64,000 nucleotides of DNA. It comes from an uncultured Pseudomonas sp. GTDB lineage: Bacteria > Pseudomonadota > Gammaproteobacteria > Pseudomonadales > Pseudomonadaceae. A program made the translations under genes and the position numbers. The notes beneath the pieces are model-generated. The model ran no database searches and was not told where the DNA came from. It saw only the letters and a program-made list of their open reading frames with translations. The number at the start of each line of letters is the position of its first letter. Position 1 is the first letter of the stretch. The stretch lies in contig NZ_CAMPHV010000001.1 in assembly GCF_946886105.1 (NCBI RefSeq), positions 238,261 through 302,260 on the forward strand, in the 5' to 3' direction. This document shows, in pieces, positions 17,431 through 27,085 of this stretch.

Positions 17431-18303
17431 ATGGCGGTAGGCGTACCGGAACAGGAGGTATTTGCTGCGGCGGACGCTGTATTGGAACGCGGCGAACGGC
17501 CCACCGTGGAACGGGTGCGCCTGGAGCTCGGTCGCGGCAGTCCGGCGCGCGTTGGAGCCTTGCTCGACCAATGGTGGGAGCGTCTGGCACAGCGGTTGCG
17601 TGGAGAGATGCGCCTGCCGGCGCTGCCGGCGGAGGTGTCGCAGGCCTTTGTCGACGTGTGGCAACAAGCCACGTTGTTGGCCGGTGGTGTGGCTGAGCAG
17701 GCGCTGGCGGAGCGTCGCGCCCAACTGGAGGCCGAGCGATTACGCGTGGCCGCGGTTGAGGACGTAGCCCGTAAGGAGATGGCCCAGTCCCGGCAGCAGG
17801 TGACCGCCGCGCAGGCAGCACAACAGCACGCTGAGACCCGCCTGGCCGATTTGGAGCGACTACTTGCGCAGCGTCAAGCGCAATTGGACAACCTACACAG
17901 CCGCTGTGCCGAGCTAGCTGAGGAGCGTAAGTCGGCGCTGCAGGAGGCCAGCACGCTGCGCCAAGAGTTTCAGGCCGCGCAGCAACAGTGGGCTCAGGAG
18001 CGCGAGGAAACGGCGAGCTATATGCGCGGGGTGGAGGATCGCACCCACCGCGAAGTCGATCGGGCGCGTGAGGAGAGTAGGGCGGTAAACGCTCAGCTCA
18101 AGACTGCCAGCAAGCAACAGGAGCAGTTGCGCCAACGCCTGGATCGTACGCTGGCGCAGCTTGGTGAGGCCCAGCAGTTGGCGGCGGCAGAAGCGGCGCG
18201 AGCAGTGACCCTGGCGCAACAACTGGACAAGACTTCTCGTGCCAAGCGGGCTAGGACCAAACCTGCCAGACGACCGGAGAAGCCGACGAATCCAAGCGAG
18301 TGA
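17431..18303 (+). CDS. KfrA-like DNA-binding coiled-coil protein (TnpT-like resolution accessory)
   Basis: A 290-aa protein. The N-terminal helix-turn-helix region (about 1-65, 'VFAAADAVLERGERPTVERV' and 'GRGSPARVGALLDQWWE') matches the KfrA N-terminal DNA-binding domain. From about residue 90 to 270 it is one long coiled coil rich in Ala, Gln, Glu and Arg, and it ends in a basic tail ('AKRARTKPARRPEKP'). A strong AGGAG site precedes the ATG. TnpT of Tn4651 has the same build and helps TnpS during cointegrate resolution, so I infer that role. The following 266 bp (18304-18569) hold no gene I can recognise. Confidence 0.8.
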   Translation: MAVGVPEQEVFAAADAVLERGERPTVERVRLELGRGSPARVGALLDQWWERLAQRLRGEMRLPALPAEVSQAFVDVWQQATLLAGGVAEQALAERRAQLEAERLRVAAVEDVARKEMAQSRQQVTAAQAAQQHAETRLADLERLLAQRQAQLDNLHSRCAELAEERKSALQEASTLRQEFQAAQQQWAQEREETASYMRGVEDRTHREVDRAREESRAVNAQLKTASKQQEQLRQRLDRTLAQLGEAQQLAAAEAARAVTLAQQLDKTSRAKRARTKPARRPEKPTNPSE

Positions 18304-18569
18304 CACTGGAATCAGCAGGGCCCAGCCAACTGAGATTAACGGCCACTTGATCCAAAGCCCGTTCGGCAAACGGCAGCAGTAGGCCCAAGCTTTGTAAAAA
18401 AACGTGGTCAGTGATGCTGCTATCCGGCCGCCAACTGGTCGGCACCAGCACTTTGCCACAGGCAAACAACCGGCCCAACGAGACAGCATCGGTCTGGACA
18501 AGAAAACATTCTGAAGCGCCTCAGCTAAATAGCTATCATCGCCACGTTCAACGCTATGGGGGGCATAAC

Positions 18570-19772
18570 GTGTCAGAGCTTGCAAAGCGAGAAGAGAATG
18601 GCAGAAGTGGCGAAAGTCTAACGCAATCTATTTTGCTGTCGCGATTCTGGGTTCTGAAGCGGTCGGCTGACGTCGACGGAGCGGACTTTCTCGTACAAAA
18701 ACAATCCGACGATCTGAATGAGGTTCGTCGTCGCGCGCATGAGATTCAAATTCTAGGAATCGTCCAGTCTAAGTACTTTGAAAAATCAAATCTCGTGAAA
18801 GTACAGAAAGCTTATGTGCTGGAGAAAGATCGACCGCGCAAGGAGTTTTTCTGCAGTCTGCATACCCATGATGATGACGGCGAGCATGTACATTACTTCT
18901 TCTCTGCAGAAGATATTGTAAGTGAGTTCGCAACCTCACCATGCGGGAAATATTACTGGTTCTCGCTGACAAAAGAGCGCCAATTTACGGAGTATAAAAA
19001 CCCGAAGAATAAATTTGTGCTTGACAAGATAGAGAGTGGCATCAATCAAGCAGAGGGCATTGCGAATAAGAACTTCAGGCAGAAGAAGCTCAGAGTATTC
19101 GCAAGGCCAACAATGCACTTCCAGGACAAACCAAACTTTCAGTACCAACTAATGATTTTCAACGACGTTCGTGTGGTTGTAGTGGAGAACATGATCACCA
19201 CTCATCGCCGCCTATTGGAGCAAAGGCGCGACCTTTACGAAAACCAGGGTGACTTTTACTGGGGTGACGATCACACGGGTTGCCAGTTTCTCGCCGTATC
19301 AATTCTGGCCCATCATTTCGATGGAGATCTTCCGGAAGATGCACCGGTCAATGCGCTGCGTGATTTACTGCTAAATATGGATCCAGATGTGCCTCAAGTA
19401 TTCGATAGTGATCTTCTTCGCGAACTCATCGAAAATTCTGGTCGGAGAACTCACGATCTACAGGTGTTAGAGGATAAATATCGTGCAAACCATGGCCCTG
19501 GCGACATTGCTTTTTTTGAAGTAATGAGTGCGTACGGCACAAAGCTGGCTATTCGTTGTATCAACGGTATTGAGTCTGTGGTTGATACTGTTGGAAGCAG
19601 CCAAGAAGTCATCAAGTGCCTCGAAGCAGTCAAGATTTTAGCTCCAGGAATTGAGCGGAATGCTGAGCCGATCAAGAAGTTTTTGGCAGTAAGGCTGAGT
19701 GTCGAACGGGATGCACAGACCGGTGAGGTCATTCGAATTCTTAGTGCATTTGAAATGCATAAAATTCACTAA
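18570..19772 (+). CDS. PD-(D/E)XK nuclease-like protein (DUF4365-like N-terminus), cargo
   Basis: About 400 aa from GTG 18570, chosen because a G-rich ribosome site precedes it and the recognisable part starts at once; the frame is open back to 18411. The N-terminal domain has 'GRSGESLTQSILLSRF', 'DVDGADFLVQ' and 'LGIVQSKYFEKS', giving the E...D-x-D-G-x-D...QxK pattern of DUF4365/Mrr-type endonuclease folds. The C-terminal 200 residues are not recognised. It is convergent with the STAND NTPase gene, only 20 bp between stops. A defensive nuclease role is inferred from the fold and cargo setting. Confidence 0.65.
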   Translation: MSELAKREENGRSGESLTQSILLSRFWVLKRSADVDGADFLVQKQSDDLNEVRRRAHEIQILGIVQSKYFEKSNLVKVQKAYVLEKDRPRKEFFCSLHTHDDDGEHVHYFFSAEDIVSEFATSPCGKYYWFSLTKERQFTEYKNPKNKFVLDKIESGINQAEGIANKNFRQKKLRVFARPTMHFQDKPNFQYQLMIFNDVRVVVVENMITTHRRLLEQRRDLYENQGDFYWGDDHTGCQFLAVSILAHHFDGDLPEDAPVNALRDLLLNMDPDVPQVFDSDLLRELIENSGRRTHDLQVLEDKYRANHGPGDIAFFEVMSAYGTKLAIRCINGIESVVDTVGSSQEVIKCLEAVKILAPGIERNAEPIKKFLAVRLSVERDAQTGEVIRILSAFEMHKIH

Positions 19773-19792
19773 TCAAGGCTTGAAGAAAGCCA

Positions 19793-22700
19793 TTACGTTG
19801 ACTTGCCAGAAGAAAGATCAAGTACCACAACATCAATCAGCTTGCGCCGTGCTTCTGGAATAAGCTCGATCAAGATCCTGCGCATCTCGGCAGCAGACTT
19901 CGGTGGTTTTTGACCTTGTGGAGGAGCCTTCAGTCGCCGCCCAGAGTCAGACCGAAGGTCGCCAAACCACAGTACGCAGTAAATGCCTCGTTGTTCCGAG
20001 CGCCAGTCGATTAGATACTTGAGATCAAGTTGATCGGTAGCTGCCTGCCAAACTTCATCGTGCCACTGCCCCTTTACTTCCATCGGTAATTGAAACCTGC
20101 AGCAAGCAAAAGCTAGATCAGCGCGCTTCGTTTTAGGCATATCAGCCTCAGTGATTCGTTGAACCCCATAATGCATCAGTTCGGGGCCAATCATTGCTGT
20201 GAGACGATCACGACAACGATTCTCATCGTGAGGCACGCCGGCATCATTCCAGAAGTCGCGCACTTGATCGATATCGTCGCCTGTCAATATCTTCTGCGCG
20301 ACCATTAGCTCTTCGATAACAAGCGCCTTAAGATCATCTGCATTGGACGGTGGTCCTTCTGTCAGCAAGTCGGCTAGGTGCTTAGGTGATAGAGGCTCGA
20401 AATCTTCTTCTGCACGCTTTTGACGTTGCTCCGCGGCCATGTGTCGAATCAGATTGGTGTAGCTGTCGACAGGCTGGGATATAAGCTCCTGCAGGGCATT
20501 CTCAGCTTCGGCACTGGTATCGCTCGCAATGCGATTTATCATTGCACGAAGGAAGTCTGTGGCATCGTGAGAGTTTGTGTTGCCGGAGCAGCTGCCCTCC
20601 AAAACTGAATGCGGCCATTGAATACGAAATTGTGAAACAATCCATTTTGCATGTGCGATGCTAAATGGAAGCATGGTTCCGCGTCGCTCAAGTTCGAAAC
20701 GGTTGCGCAAAAACCAGATGAACTCAGGATGCTCTGTTCCAATGCCAGAAAGATCCGGAAGAACCCTTTCGAAACGCAACAAAACGTCTATCGCTAGCCA
20801 ACCGAACATGTGATCTAAGTTGCGAAATATCGTGTTTGCGCGAGACTCAGCAATCAATGCCAAGGGGGTAAGTGCTCCCGAATAAGTGAGACAATCGACT
20901 AATTCGAGTTCAATATACTCGGACAAATTCGGGAATCTCATTAGCCACTCTGCTGCGAGGGTCGCTCCGGTTAATTGCCAACTCTCATCATGTGCAAGCT
21001 TGTAAAGCCCCATAACAGATGAGCTACCTGCGATGAGCGAGGGCTCAATCCAAAGTCTTGCAAAAGCCTCTCGAGCCGCCTCGGTTGGAATGACGAGCTG
21101 CTCAAGATCCTCACGGAGTGCTGACAGATCGTCATCAATACAGATACTGCTGTCGAAGTGATGACAGAGAAGTAGTCCGATTGTTTGAACATCCGCTGAT
21201 AGGTCAAAAACTCCACGACCGGAACGGTGCCGTGCTAGAAGACCAGCCATGAACGCGAAACAAATGTTCCAAGTTTGAGCTTCGGCAAAGCCCTGGCTGA
21301 TTTCCGTCGGCGATGGAATGTCGCTGCGATGAAGGACAGCTTCGAAACCGGCCATCACGTCGCTAGCCAGTTCAGTACCAAGCCACACGACTATCCTATC
21401 TGTCGGTGCAAGATCAGATGCTGGGGGATAGCTCAGGCCGAGATAGACTTGTGCAGGATGCAAAACAGCTCTGAGCTCACCCCCGTGCAGTGCTTCCTTA
21501 TTTTCTCGATAAAAGCGGCGATCCCACTCGTTCTCGATAAGCTTCTTCTTTGCGCGCTTCGCTGCCTCACGCTCCTGCCTGCGCTCCCACGCGTTCTTCT
21601 TGGGGTTTTCAAGCTTGAGCACAAAGGCCTCAAGTTGCGCATCGCCACCTTGAAACTTGTGACTGGCCATGCGCAAATCGGGATCGAAAACGCCCTGACT
21701 AAAGCCCAGTCGCATTAAATCACGCCAGTCGCTGCGCAGCATTGGATCCTTGTTGTCGGATAGTGCAAGGCGCTCAAGAAACCACATTGAATCCCTAGGG
21801 CGACCTGAAAGGCCCACCATTCGCCGATTGAGTATGTGCTCAGACTGCCAAATAGTAGGCATAGGTCGCGCTACGTAAAGTACGTGTTCCTGAACCGCAC
21901 GGCGCAAATCATCATGAGCGTCGAGTCGCTCCTGGAGCAATTTTTTGGCACTGCGATGGTAAGTACTAGTGTGCTCGAGTATTTCGAGCCAGGCCCACAA
22001 AGATGCTGCATCCCCAGTCAGAATCAACTTTTCGTCAATCGCACGGACGATTAGTAGGGATATTAGCTCGGACAGATCATTCCCGTTCTGCCAATCAGAC
22101 GCCTTCAACAACTGGGCGTGGTCGGACAAAAGGTTGAGCACATTGATCAATCTCTCTACGGGCAGCGCCCCGACGATGCTCCCGAAATGACGGATCGTGG
22201 AAATGCGACTCTTCTGGATACGTGGTAACGGACAAATCGTGACGCCTATTTCCGCCAGCAGCGTCGCTGCCAATAGCTCGTCCCCGACGTTGCACTCGAT
22301 CTTCTCGATGATCCAGCGCGCGAGCCGAACGGAATCCTCGGTTCCTTGATCATGGAGAGTTGTAATTGCCCGCAGCCAAAAAGTTCGGTTTCGATGAGGT
22401 ATGAGCGCTTCGGCAGCAGCTTTGCGTTCGCGTGGGAAATGATCAGTCGAGAATATTACTGATTCCAGCGTATCTCCGAGTTCGCAAGCGAGCGGTGTGT
22501 CTTTGAGGCCTTCAATCAAAAGGGATCGCAAATGATCGTTAGTTGCCGTTGAAGTAATCGCAGTCTCGATCTTGGAGCGGAGATTGGGGATCATCAGGCC
22601 TGCGGCCGTATGGCTGTCCCAATCCTTGGAACGAAAATAGGGGTCGATTATCGCTAGGGTCTGTAGCGCATCAAGCATGCAGTCGGCCTCATCAGCAGTC

Positions 22701-23830
22701 AGACTGCTGACATCGCCGTAGCGCATTACACCAATTGGATCGGCGGCGATAACTACCTTCGCCATTTCCGAACTATGGAATGCGAGCCAGGCATGCAGGC
22801 CTCGCAGACTGGCTGGAACCGCTCCACTGCCTTGCAGCTGGGCCAGCAGGCGGCGCTGTGCTCGTGCCGACTTAGCCTGCTGTGCCAGCCAGCGAGCACC
22901 GAGGAATTCAGCTATGACACGGTGAATTGGTTTAGCTCGTCCCACGCCGACGCTATGGAATAGTTTTGACGAGAATATCGCTCGAACGGCATGAGCCCCT
23001 GGGAGGGACTCTAAGTCGACCAGACGGACGTCCCCGTCTTGAAGCTGCCTCGGACCGGATAGGCTTGCGGTTTCTGCACCAGCCAAGAGCAACCCAGCCA
23101 TGACTGCTCCAGCAGCTGCCAGGGCTTGAGCCTCGGATATTGCTCCAAGCCCCTCATCCTGCCGATCTGAATCATGTTCCGGCCATAACAACATACAGAC
23201 ACGCTCAAAGAGCGCGGCGCGTGTTGCTGGTAAAGCTGCGTCGTGTTCTGCGACTTGCCCCATCATCTCAAGCGTTAACGGATTACGATACAACTCAGAA
23301 ATGCCATGCTCATCGAGGTGAATGAGCACACGTTCGGGTTCCGCTAAAGTATGGCGCTGAGCTAAGAACGCACGCGCCTCCTCTCTACTAAATGGTTCGA
23401 TGGTGAAGACAACTGGATCGGCACCATAGATTTGCCGCAGATTGGTCAGGCTGCGTGATTGCCACTCGCGGGCTCGGCATGAAAGGATGAAGTCCGGCGA
23501 ACCTGCACCCTCCAACTGCGCCAGGATCAAATCCACAGCATCGCCGTCATGGCGCGCCATAGCTTCATCCAATCCATCGATCAACAGTGGTTTACCGGCA
23601 ACAACACAGCTGGCGGGATTTCTATGATGCATGAAGCGTATGGCTGACACGATCGGCACAGCCAGCCTGCGTCCGATCTCACTAATCAAAGCGCTTTTAC
23701 CCATACCAGGTTCACCGAGCACGATCTTCGGCACTGCGGCGGCAAGTAGTTGGACCTCATCGACTATTTGCCGTTGGCTTTGATCGTCGGTGAAGCTCAA
23801 ATACCTAGGAAAATAGTTGGAGGGAGCCAT
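19793..23830 (-). CDS. STAND-type P-loop NTPase with C-terminal nuclease-like domain
   Basis: A 1345-aa protein. The NTPase domain is at the N-terminus: Walker A 'VLGEPGMGKSALI' (about 37-49), Walker B 'KPLLIDGLDEA' (about 80-90), then 'FILSCRAREWQ', as in NACHT/STAND proteins. A long alpha-helical region follows (about 330-1180), likely a sensor made of helical repeats. The C-terminal 120 residues contain 'KRADLAFACCRFQLPMEVKGQWHDEVW', a D...(E)xK pattern typical of PD-(D/E)XK nucleases, then 'GIYCVLWFG'. ATG 23830 has GGAGAA upstream. This looks like a ligand-activated nuclease of the kind used against phages, but with the effector at the C-terminus. The function is inferred. Confidence 0.7.
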   Translation of the reverse strand: MAPSNYFPRYLSFTDDQSQRQIVDEVQLLAAAVPKIVLGEPGMGKSALISEIGRRLAVPIVSAIRFMHHRNPASCVVAGKPLLIDGLDEAMARHDGDAVDLILAQLEGAGSPDFILSCRAREWQSRSLTNLRQIYGADPVVFTIEPFSREEARAFLAQRHTLAEPERVLIHLDEHGISELYRNPLTLEMMGQVAEHDAALPATRAALFERVCMLLWPEHDSDRQDEGLGAISEAQALAAAGAVMAGLLLAGAETASLSGPRQLQDGDVRLVDLESLPGAHAVRAIFSSKLFHSVGVGRAKPIHRVIAEFLGARWLAQQAKSARAQRRLLAQLQGSGAVPASLRGLHAWLAFHSSEMAKVVIAADPIGVMRYGDVSSLTADEADCMLDALQTLAIIDPYFRSKDWDSHTAAGLMIPNLRSKIETAITSTATNDHLRSLLIEGLKDTPLACELGDTLESVIFSTDHFPRERKAAAEALIPHRNRTFWLRAITTLHDQGTEDSVRLARWIIEKIECNVGDELLAATLLAEIGVTICPLPRIQKSRISTIRHFGSIVGALPVERLINVLNLLSDHAQLLKASDWQNGNDLSELISLLIVRAIDEKLILTGDAASLWAWLEILEHTSTYHRSAKKLLQERLDAHDDLRRAVQEHVLYVARPMPTIWQSEHILNRRMVGLSGRPRDSMWFLERLALSDNKDPMLRSDWRDLMRLGFSQGVFDPDLRMASHKFQGGDAQLEAFVLKLENPKKNAWERRQEREAAKRAKKKLIENEWDRRFYRENKEALHGGELRAVLHPAQVYLGLSYPPASDLAPTDRIVVWLGTELASDVMAGFEAVLHRSDIPSPTEISQGFAEAQTWNICFAFMAGLLARHRSGRGVFDLSADVQTIGLLLCHHFDSSICIDDDLSALREDLEQLVIPTEAAREAFARLWIEPSLIAGSSSVMGLYKLAHDESWQLTGATLAAEWLMRFPNLSEYIELELVDCLTYSGALTPLALIAESRANTIFRNLDHMFGWLAIDVLLRFERVLPDLSGIGTEHPEFIWFLRNRFELERRGTMLPFSIAHAKWIVSQFRIQWPHSVLEGSCSGNTNSHDATDFLRAMINRIASDTSAEAENALQELISQPVDSYTNLIRHMAAEQRQKRAEEDFEPLSPKHLADLLTEGPPSNADDLKALVIEELMVAQKILTGDDIDQVRDFWNDAGVPHDENRCRDRLTAMIGPELMHYGVQRITEADMPKTKRADLAFACCRFQLPMEVKGQWHDEVWQAATDQLDLKYLIDWRSEQRGIYCVLWFGDLRSDSGRRLKAPPQGQKPPKSAAEMRRILIELIPEARRKLIDVVVLDLSSGKST

Positions 23831-24195
23831 TACCAAGCGTTCTCCGTGCTTGCCGGCTAGGTTGGTCTCGGCAAATGGTTGATGGATAGTGACTATCTTA
23901 CTGTTTTTACAACATTACTGGCTGGGGCACGTCCGCTTTTGGCCGGTTGTTGCTCGTCGCACCGATTGTTTTTGGCCGTTCTCTGCCGATCGTAACTACG
24001 GCGTGCGTTGGTTGTTCAGTTGGAGGGCAATTGATTGGCTAGTGGTTGTGCAAATGGTGGCGGGTCAGTGCAGACTCGCAGCTAGCCCATCGAAGCGATC
24101 AGGAGATTGATCAGCCCTGATAGCTGGTTTTCACAAGTTCAAGCAGACAGAATCCAGACACATACGTATCGGCTGTTCAGGCAAAGGAGATTGCT
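23831..24195. other. intergenic region between divergent cargo genes
   Basis: 365 bp between the divergent STAND and ABC-ATPase genes. It must hold both promoters. I see no convincing gene, repeat or operator in it. Confidence 0.5.
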
Positions 24196-26886
24196 ATGTC
24201 ATTGTTGGACGAGATCATTGCGTGGGCGGGTGGGATGAGACTCTGGCAGCAAGAGGCCCTTCGTCGCATCTTTGCGCAGCCCGAGCTTTCTCAGGTCGAC
24301 CTCGACGCTATCTTGCAGATGATCCGCGAGCAGGAAGGCGATGGCACGGACACTGGCGTCGTAAGACCGTTCAGCATTGATGACGTCCCAGGCGCCGGCA
24401 GTGGAGCTACCGTCAGATTGTTCGGAGTATCTGGATTGGATCAGGTCAACGGTTTCCCCTCCGGCCGCGCCTTTGACCTAGTGCCGGAGGGCATGACCAT
24501 CCTTTTCGGCCACAATGGTGCCGGCAAATCCGGCTATGCCCGCGTCCTCAAGAATGCCTGCAAGGCGCGTCATCGCGTGGAGGTTCTGCCCAACGCCTTT
24601 GAGGCATCAGTTTCTCCCAGACCGCCCTCCGCAGACTTTGCCATTCTGGTGGATGGCTCGCCGGAAACGGCACGTTGGGTCCAGAGCGAGCCGGCACATC
24701 CGCATTTGAGCGCCGTCTCGGTATACGACGTGGCCTGTGCCAACGACTACATCGACGCTGAGGGTACACCAGCGTTCCAACCGTACGGATTGCCCCATCT
24801 CACGCGCCTGGTCCTGCTGCAGCGCGACCTGCAAGCCCGCGTCGCAGCCGAACGCAGCGCGCTGGTCCTCGATACCCGGCCGTTCGAACACTTGAAAGGT
24901 GACACCGAGGTCGGCCGTTACATCGCCGGCCTGGGCAGCGACTCGGACCTCACGATGCTTGCTCGGTTGGGGACGGTCAGTGACGAGGAACTCAGGCGAC
25001 TGGAGTTTCTGAAGCAGACACTGCTGGAAACCGATCCGGGCCCCCAGGCATTGGTCTTGGAGCGTCTGGCTACCCGCCTGGATCAAGCACAGCAGCGTGC
25101 GGAGGTTGTCCAGCGCTGGGTAAGCGACCGCGCCATTGCGCGGACAAAAGAACTGATCGAGGCCGAGAAGGGCGCGCACGTTGCTATGCAACTCGCGCAA
25201 GCGCGGCTCCACGGCACCATCACCGAAGACGACAACGAGGCGCCGGCAACCGCTCCGCTCACCGCCCCGTTGCTGGAGGGAACGGGCAACGCACTGTGGC
25301 AAACGATGTATCGGGCCGCTGAGGCTTTTTCGCGGCAGGCCGCGTATCCTGCGCACTCGTTCCCCCATCTAGAGTCTGACGCGCACTGTGTGCTTTGCCA
25401 GCAACCCTACGCAGCGAACGCGGCCAAGCGCATGCGTGGCTTTGCAGCCTTTGTGGCCGACAGCGCCACTGCGGACGCCCAGGCAGCCAACGCTGCACGC
25501 CTAGAGGCGCTCGGGAAGGTGAAATCGGTCGATCGAAGCGTTCTGGACGCGCCCACGTTGGCTGAGGTGGCTGAGCGTTTGCCTGACCTGCACGCCGCCA
25601 TAACGGCAGCGGTGTCCACCTGGGCCGCCCGGCACACCTGGGTCACGCAAGCCTTGGAGGCTGGAAACTTGGCCCCGGGGTTAGCGCTGCTTCCGCCAGA
25701 GGCGAACCTGGATGCTGCCTTCGCCGCCAAAGCTATCTCACTGCGCGCCGACGCTAAGACCCTGCGTGCCTCCGCTGATCCCACCGTACGGTTGGCGCTA
25801 GCTGGGGAGCTGGCGGAGATGGAGGCTCGACAACGCCTGTCCGGCCAACGCGCTGCGGTTGAGCGTTTTATCCAGGACAGCCAGGTACATGACAAACTGA
25901 ACCGCTGTCATGGCGCGCTCAACCCTCAGGCGGTATCACGCAAACTGACGGCCCTGGCCGCGACGCATGTGACCGAGGCCTTGGCCACCACCATGAATGC
26001 CGAGTTGAAGGCTCTAGGCTACAAGCGCCGGGTACAACCGGATCTGACCGGGCGTACCGATCTCGGCGTGACCAAGGTGACGCTGCGCCTGAAGGATATC
26101 AGCGCAAAAGCCTCCAAGGTGCTCTCGGAAGGGGAACAGCGCGCCTTGGGTTTGGCCATGTTCCTGGCTGAGCTCGAATCGCTGCCACACACATCAACAG
26201 TGGTGTTCGACGATCCTTCCACCTCCTTGGATCATGTGTTTCGCCGGGCCATCGCCCGACGCTTGGTGGCCTTGTCCGAAACGCGCCAGGTACTCGTGCT
26301 CACCCATGACGCCGTGTTTTTGACTGAGCTGGCCATGGCGCTTCAGCGTGCGGGGCGCACAGCCAATTACAAGACTATCAGTTGGGATGAGGCGCCAGGA
26401 CTGGTGAGTGAGGGGCTGACCTGGACGACGATGGACACCAATGCCCGACTGACCGATCTGCGCGAGCGAGTGAAAGCCCTGAACGCCATCGACGGCAGTT
26501 ATCCGGGAGATGAGCTCGAACGGCAAATTGCGGCGGGCTACTCCAGCCTCCGTGGCACCATCGAACGAGCCATTCGCGAGATATTCCTGAACAACACGGT
26601 TCAGCCGTTCAGCGACGTGGTCAGCGTCGAAGCCTTTGGCGCCGTGATCGGCCATCCCGCAGATGAGTGGGAACAACTGCAGGACGCTTATTCACGGGCA
26701 TGTGAAGCTACGGAAGCCCATGACACCCCTGGCGAACGCCAACTGGCGCTGCCCACACGGGATGAGCTGCTCAGCGACATCGCCCTAGTCCTTGAGCTGG
26801 TTCAACGGGCTGCCAAGCGGCGAACCGCTTACGAAAACCAACGCAGGGAGCGGACTGCGCAACGCAAGAAAGTCTTCGGCGGCTAG
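24196..26886 (+). CDS. ABC/SMC-type ATPase with zinc-hook motif, RloC/PrrC-like
   Basis: An 896-aa protein. It carries Walker A 'LFGHNGAGKSGYARVLKNAC' (about 103-122), a coiled-coil interruption with 'CVLCQQPY' (about 396-403, a CxxC zinc-hook pattern), the ABC signature 'LSEGEQRALGLAMFLAEL' (about 641), Walker B 'TVVFDDPSTSLD' (about 668) and the H-loop 'VLVLTHDAVFL'. The C-terminal 150 residues hold 'LRGTIERAIREIF' and later 'RACEATEAHD'; the Arg-x3-Glu then His order recalls the anticodon-nuclease triad of PrrC/RloC, though the spacing is longer. ATG 24196 follows AAAGGAG. It is likely a toxin-type ATPase, tRNA nuclease being the best guess. Confidence 0.65.
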   Translation: MSLLDEIIAWAGGMRLWQQEALRRIFAQPELSQVDLDAILQMIREQEGDGTDTGVVRPFSIDDVPGAGSGATVRLFGVSGLDQVNGFPSGRAFDLVPEGMTILFGHNGAGKSGYARVLKNACKARHRVEVLPNAFEASVSPRPPSADFAILVDGSPETARWVQSEPAHPHLSAVSVYDVACANDYIDAEGTPAFQPYGLPHLTRLVLLQRDLQARVAAERSALVLDTRPFEHLKGDTEVGRYIAGLGSDSDLTMLARLGTVSDEELRRLEFLKQTLLETDPGPQALVLERLATRLDQAQQRAEVVQRWVSDRAIARTKELIEAEKGAHVAMQLAQARLHGTITEDDNEAPATAPLTAPLLEGTGNALWQTMYRAAEAFSRQAAYPAHSFPHLESDAHCVLCQQPYAANAAKRMRGFAAFVADSATADAQAANAARLEALGKVKSVDRSVLDAPTLAEVAERLPDLHAAITAAVSTWAARHTWVTQALEAGNLAPGLALLPPEANLDAAFAAKAISLRADAKTLRASADPTVRLALAGELAEMEARQRLSGQRAAVERFIQDSQVHDKLNRCHGALNPQAVSRKLTALAATHVTEALATTMNAELKALGYKRRVQPDLTGRTDLGVTKVTLRLKDISAKASKVLSEGEQRALGLAMFLAELESLPHTSTVVFDDPSTSLDHVFRRAIARRLVALSETRQVLVLTHDAVFLTELAMALQRAGRTANYKTISWDEAPGLVSEGLTWTTMDTNARLTDLRERVKALNAIDGSYPGDELERQIAAGYSSLRGTIERAIREIFLNNTVQPFSDVVSVEAFGAVIGHPADEWEQLQDAYSRACEATEAHDTPGERQLALPTRDELLSDIALVLELVQRAAKRRTAYENQRRERTAQRKKVFGG

Positions 26887-27085
26887 TGTGTCACGATTAC
26901 GCCTGGCTCAAGCTCCGGGCTCGGCTTCATACAGGGCAGGGCTGAGCTACTGCTCGTGGACTGCCGATAGATTTACCGAGGGGGAACCTGTTGCCCGAGC
27001 GCTGCAGGAAGGCCGCTTAGCGACCTTCGACCCACCCATGATGGGGTCAGCGACTGGTCAAAAGGCACCTACAGGAATCACGCCA

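Noticed and set aside
18304..18569. Small minus-strand frame after the KfrA-like gene
   Set aside because: It partly overlaps the KfrA-like gene end, has no recognisable family and no clear start, so it was not called.
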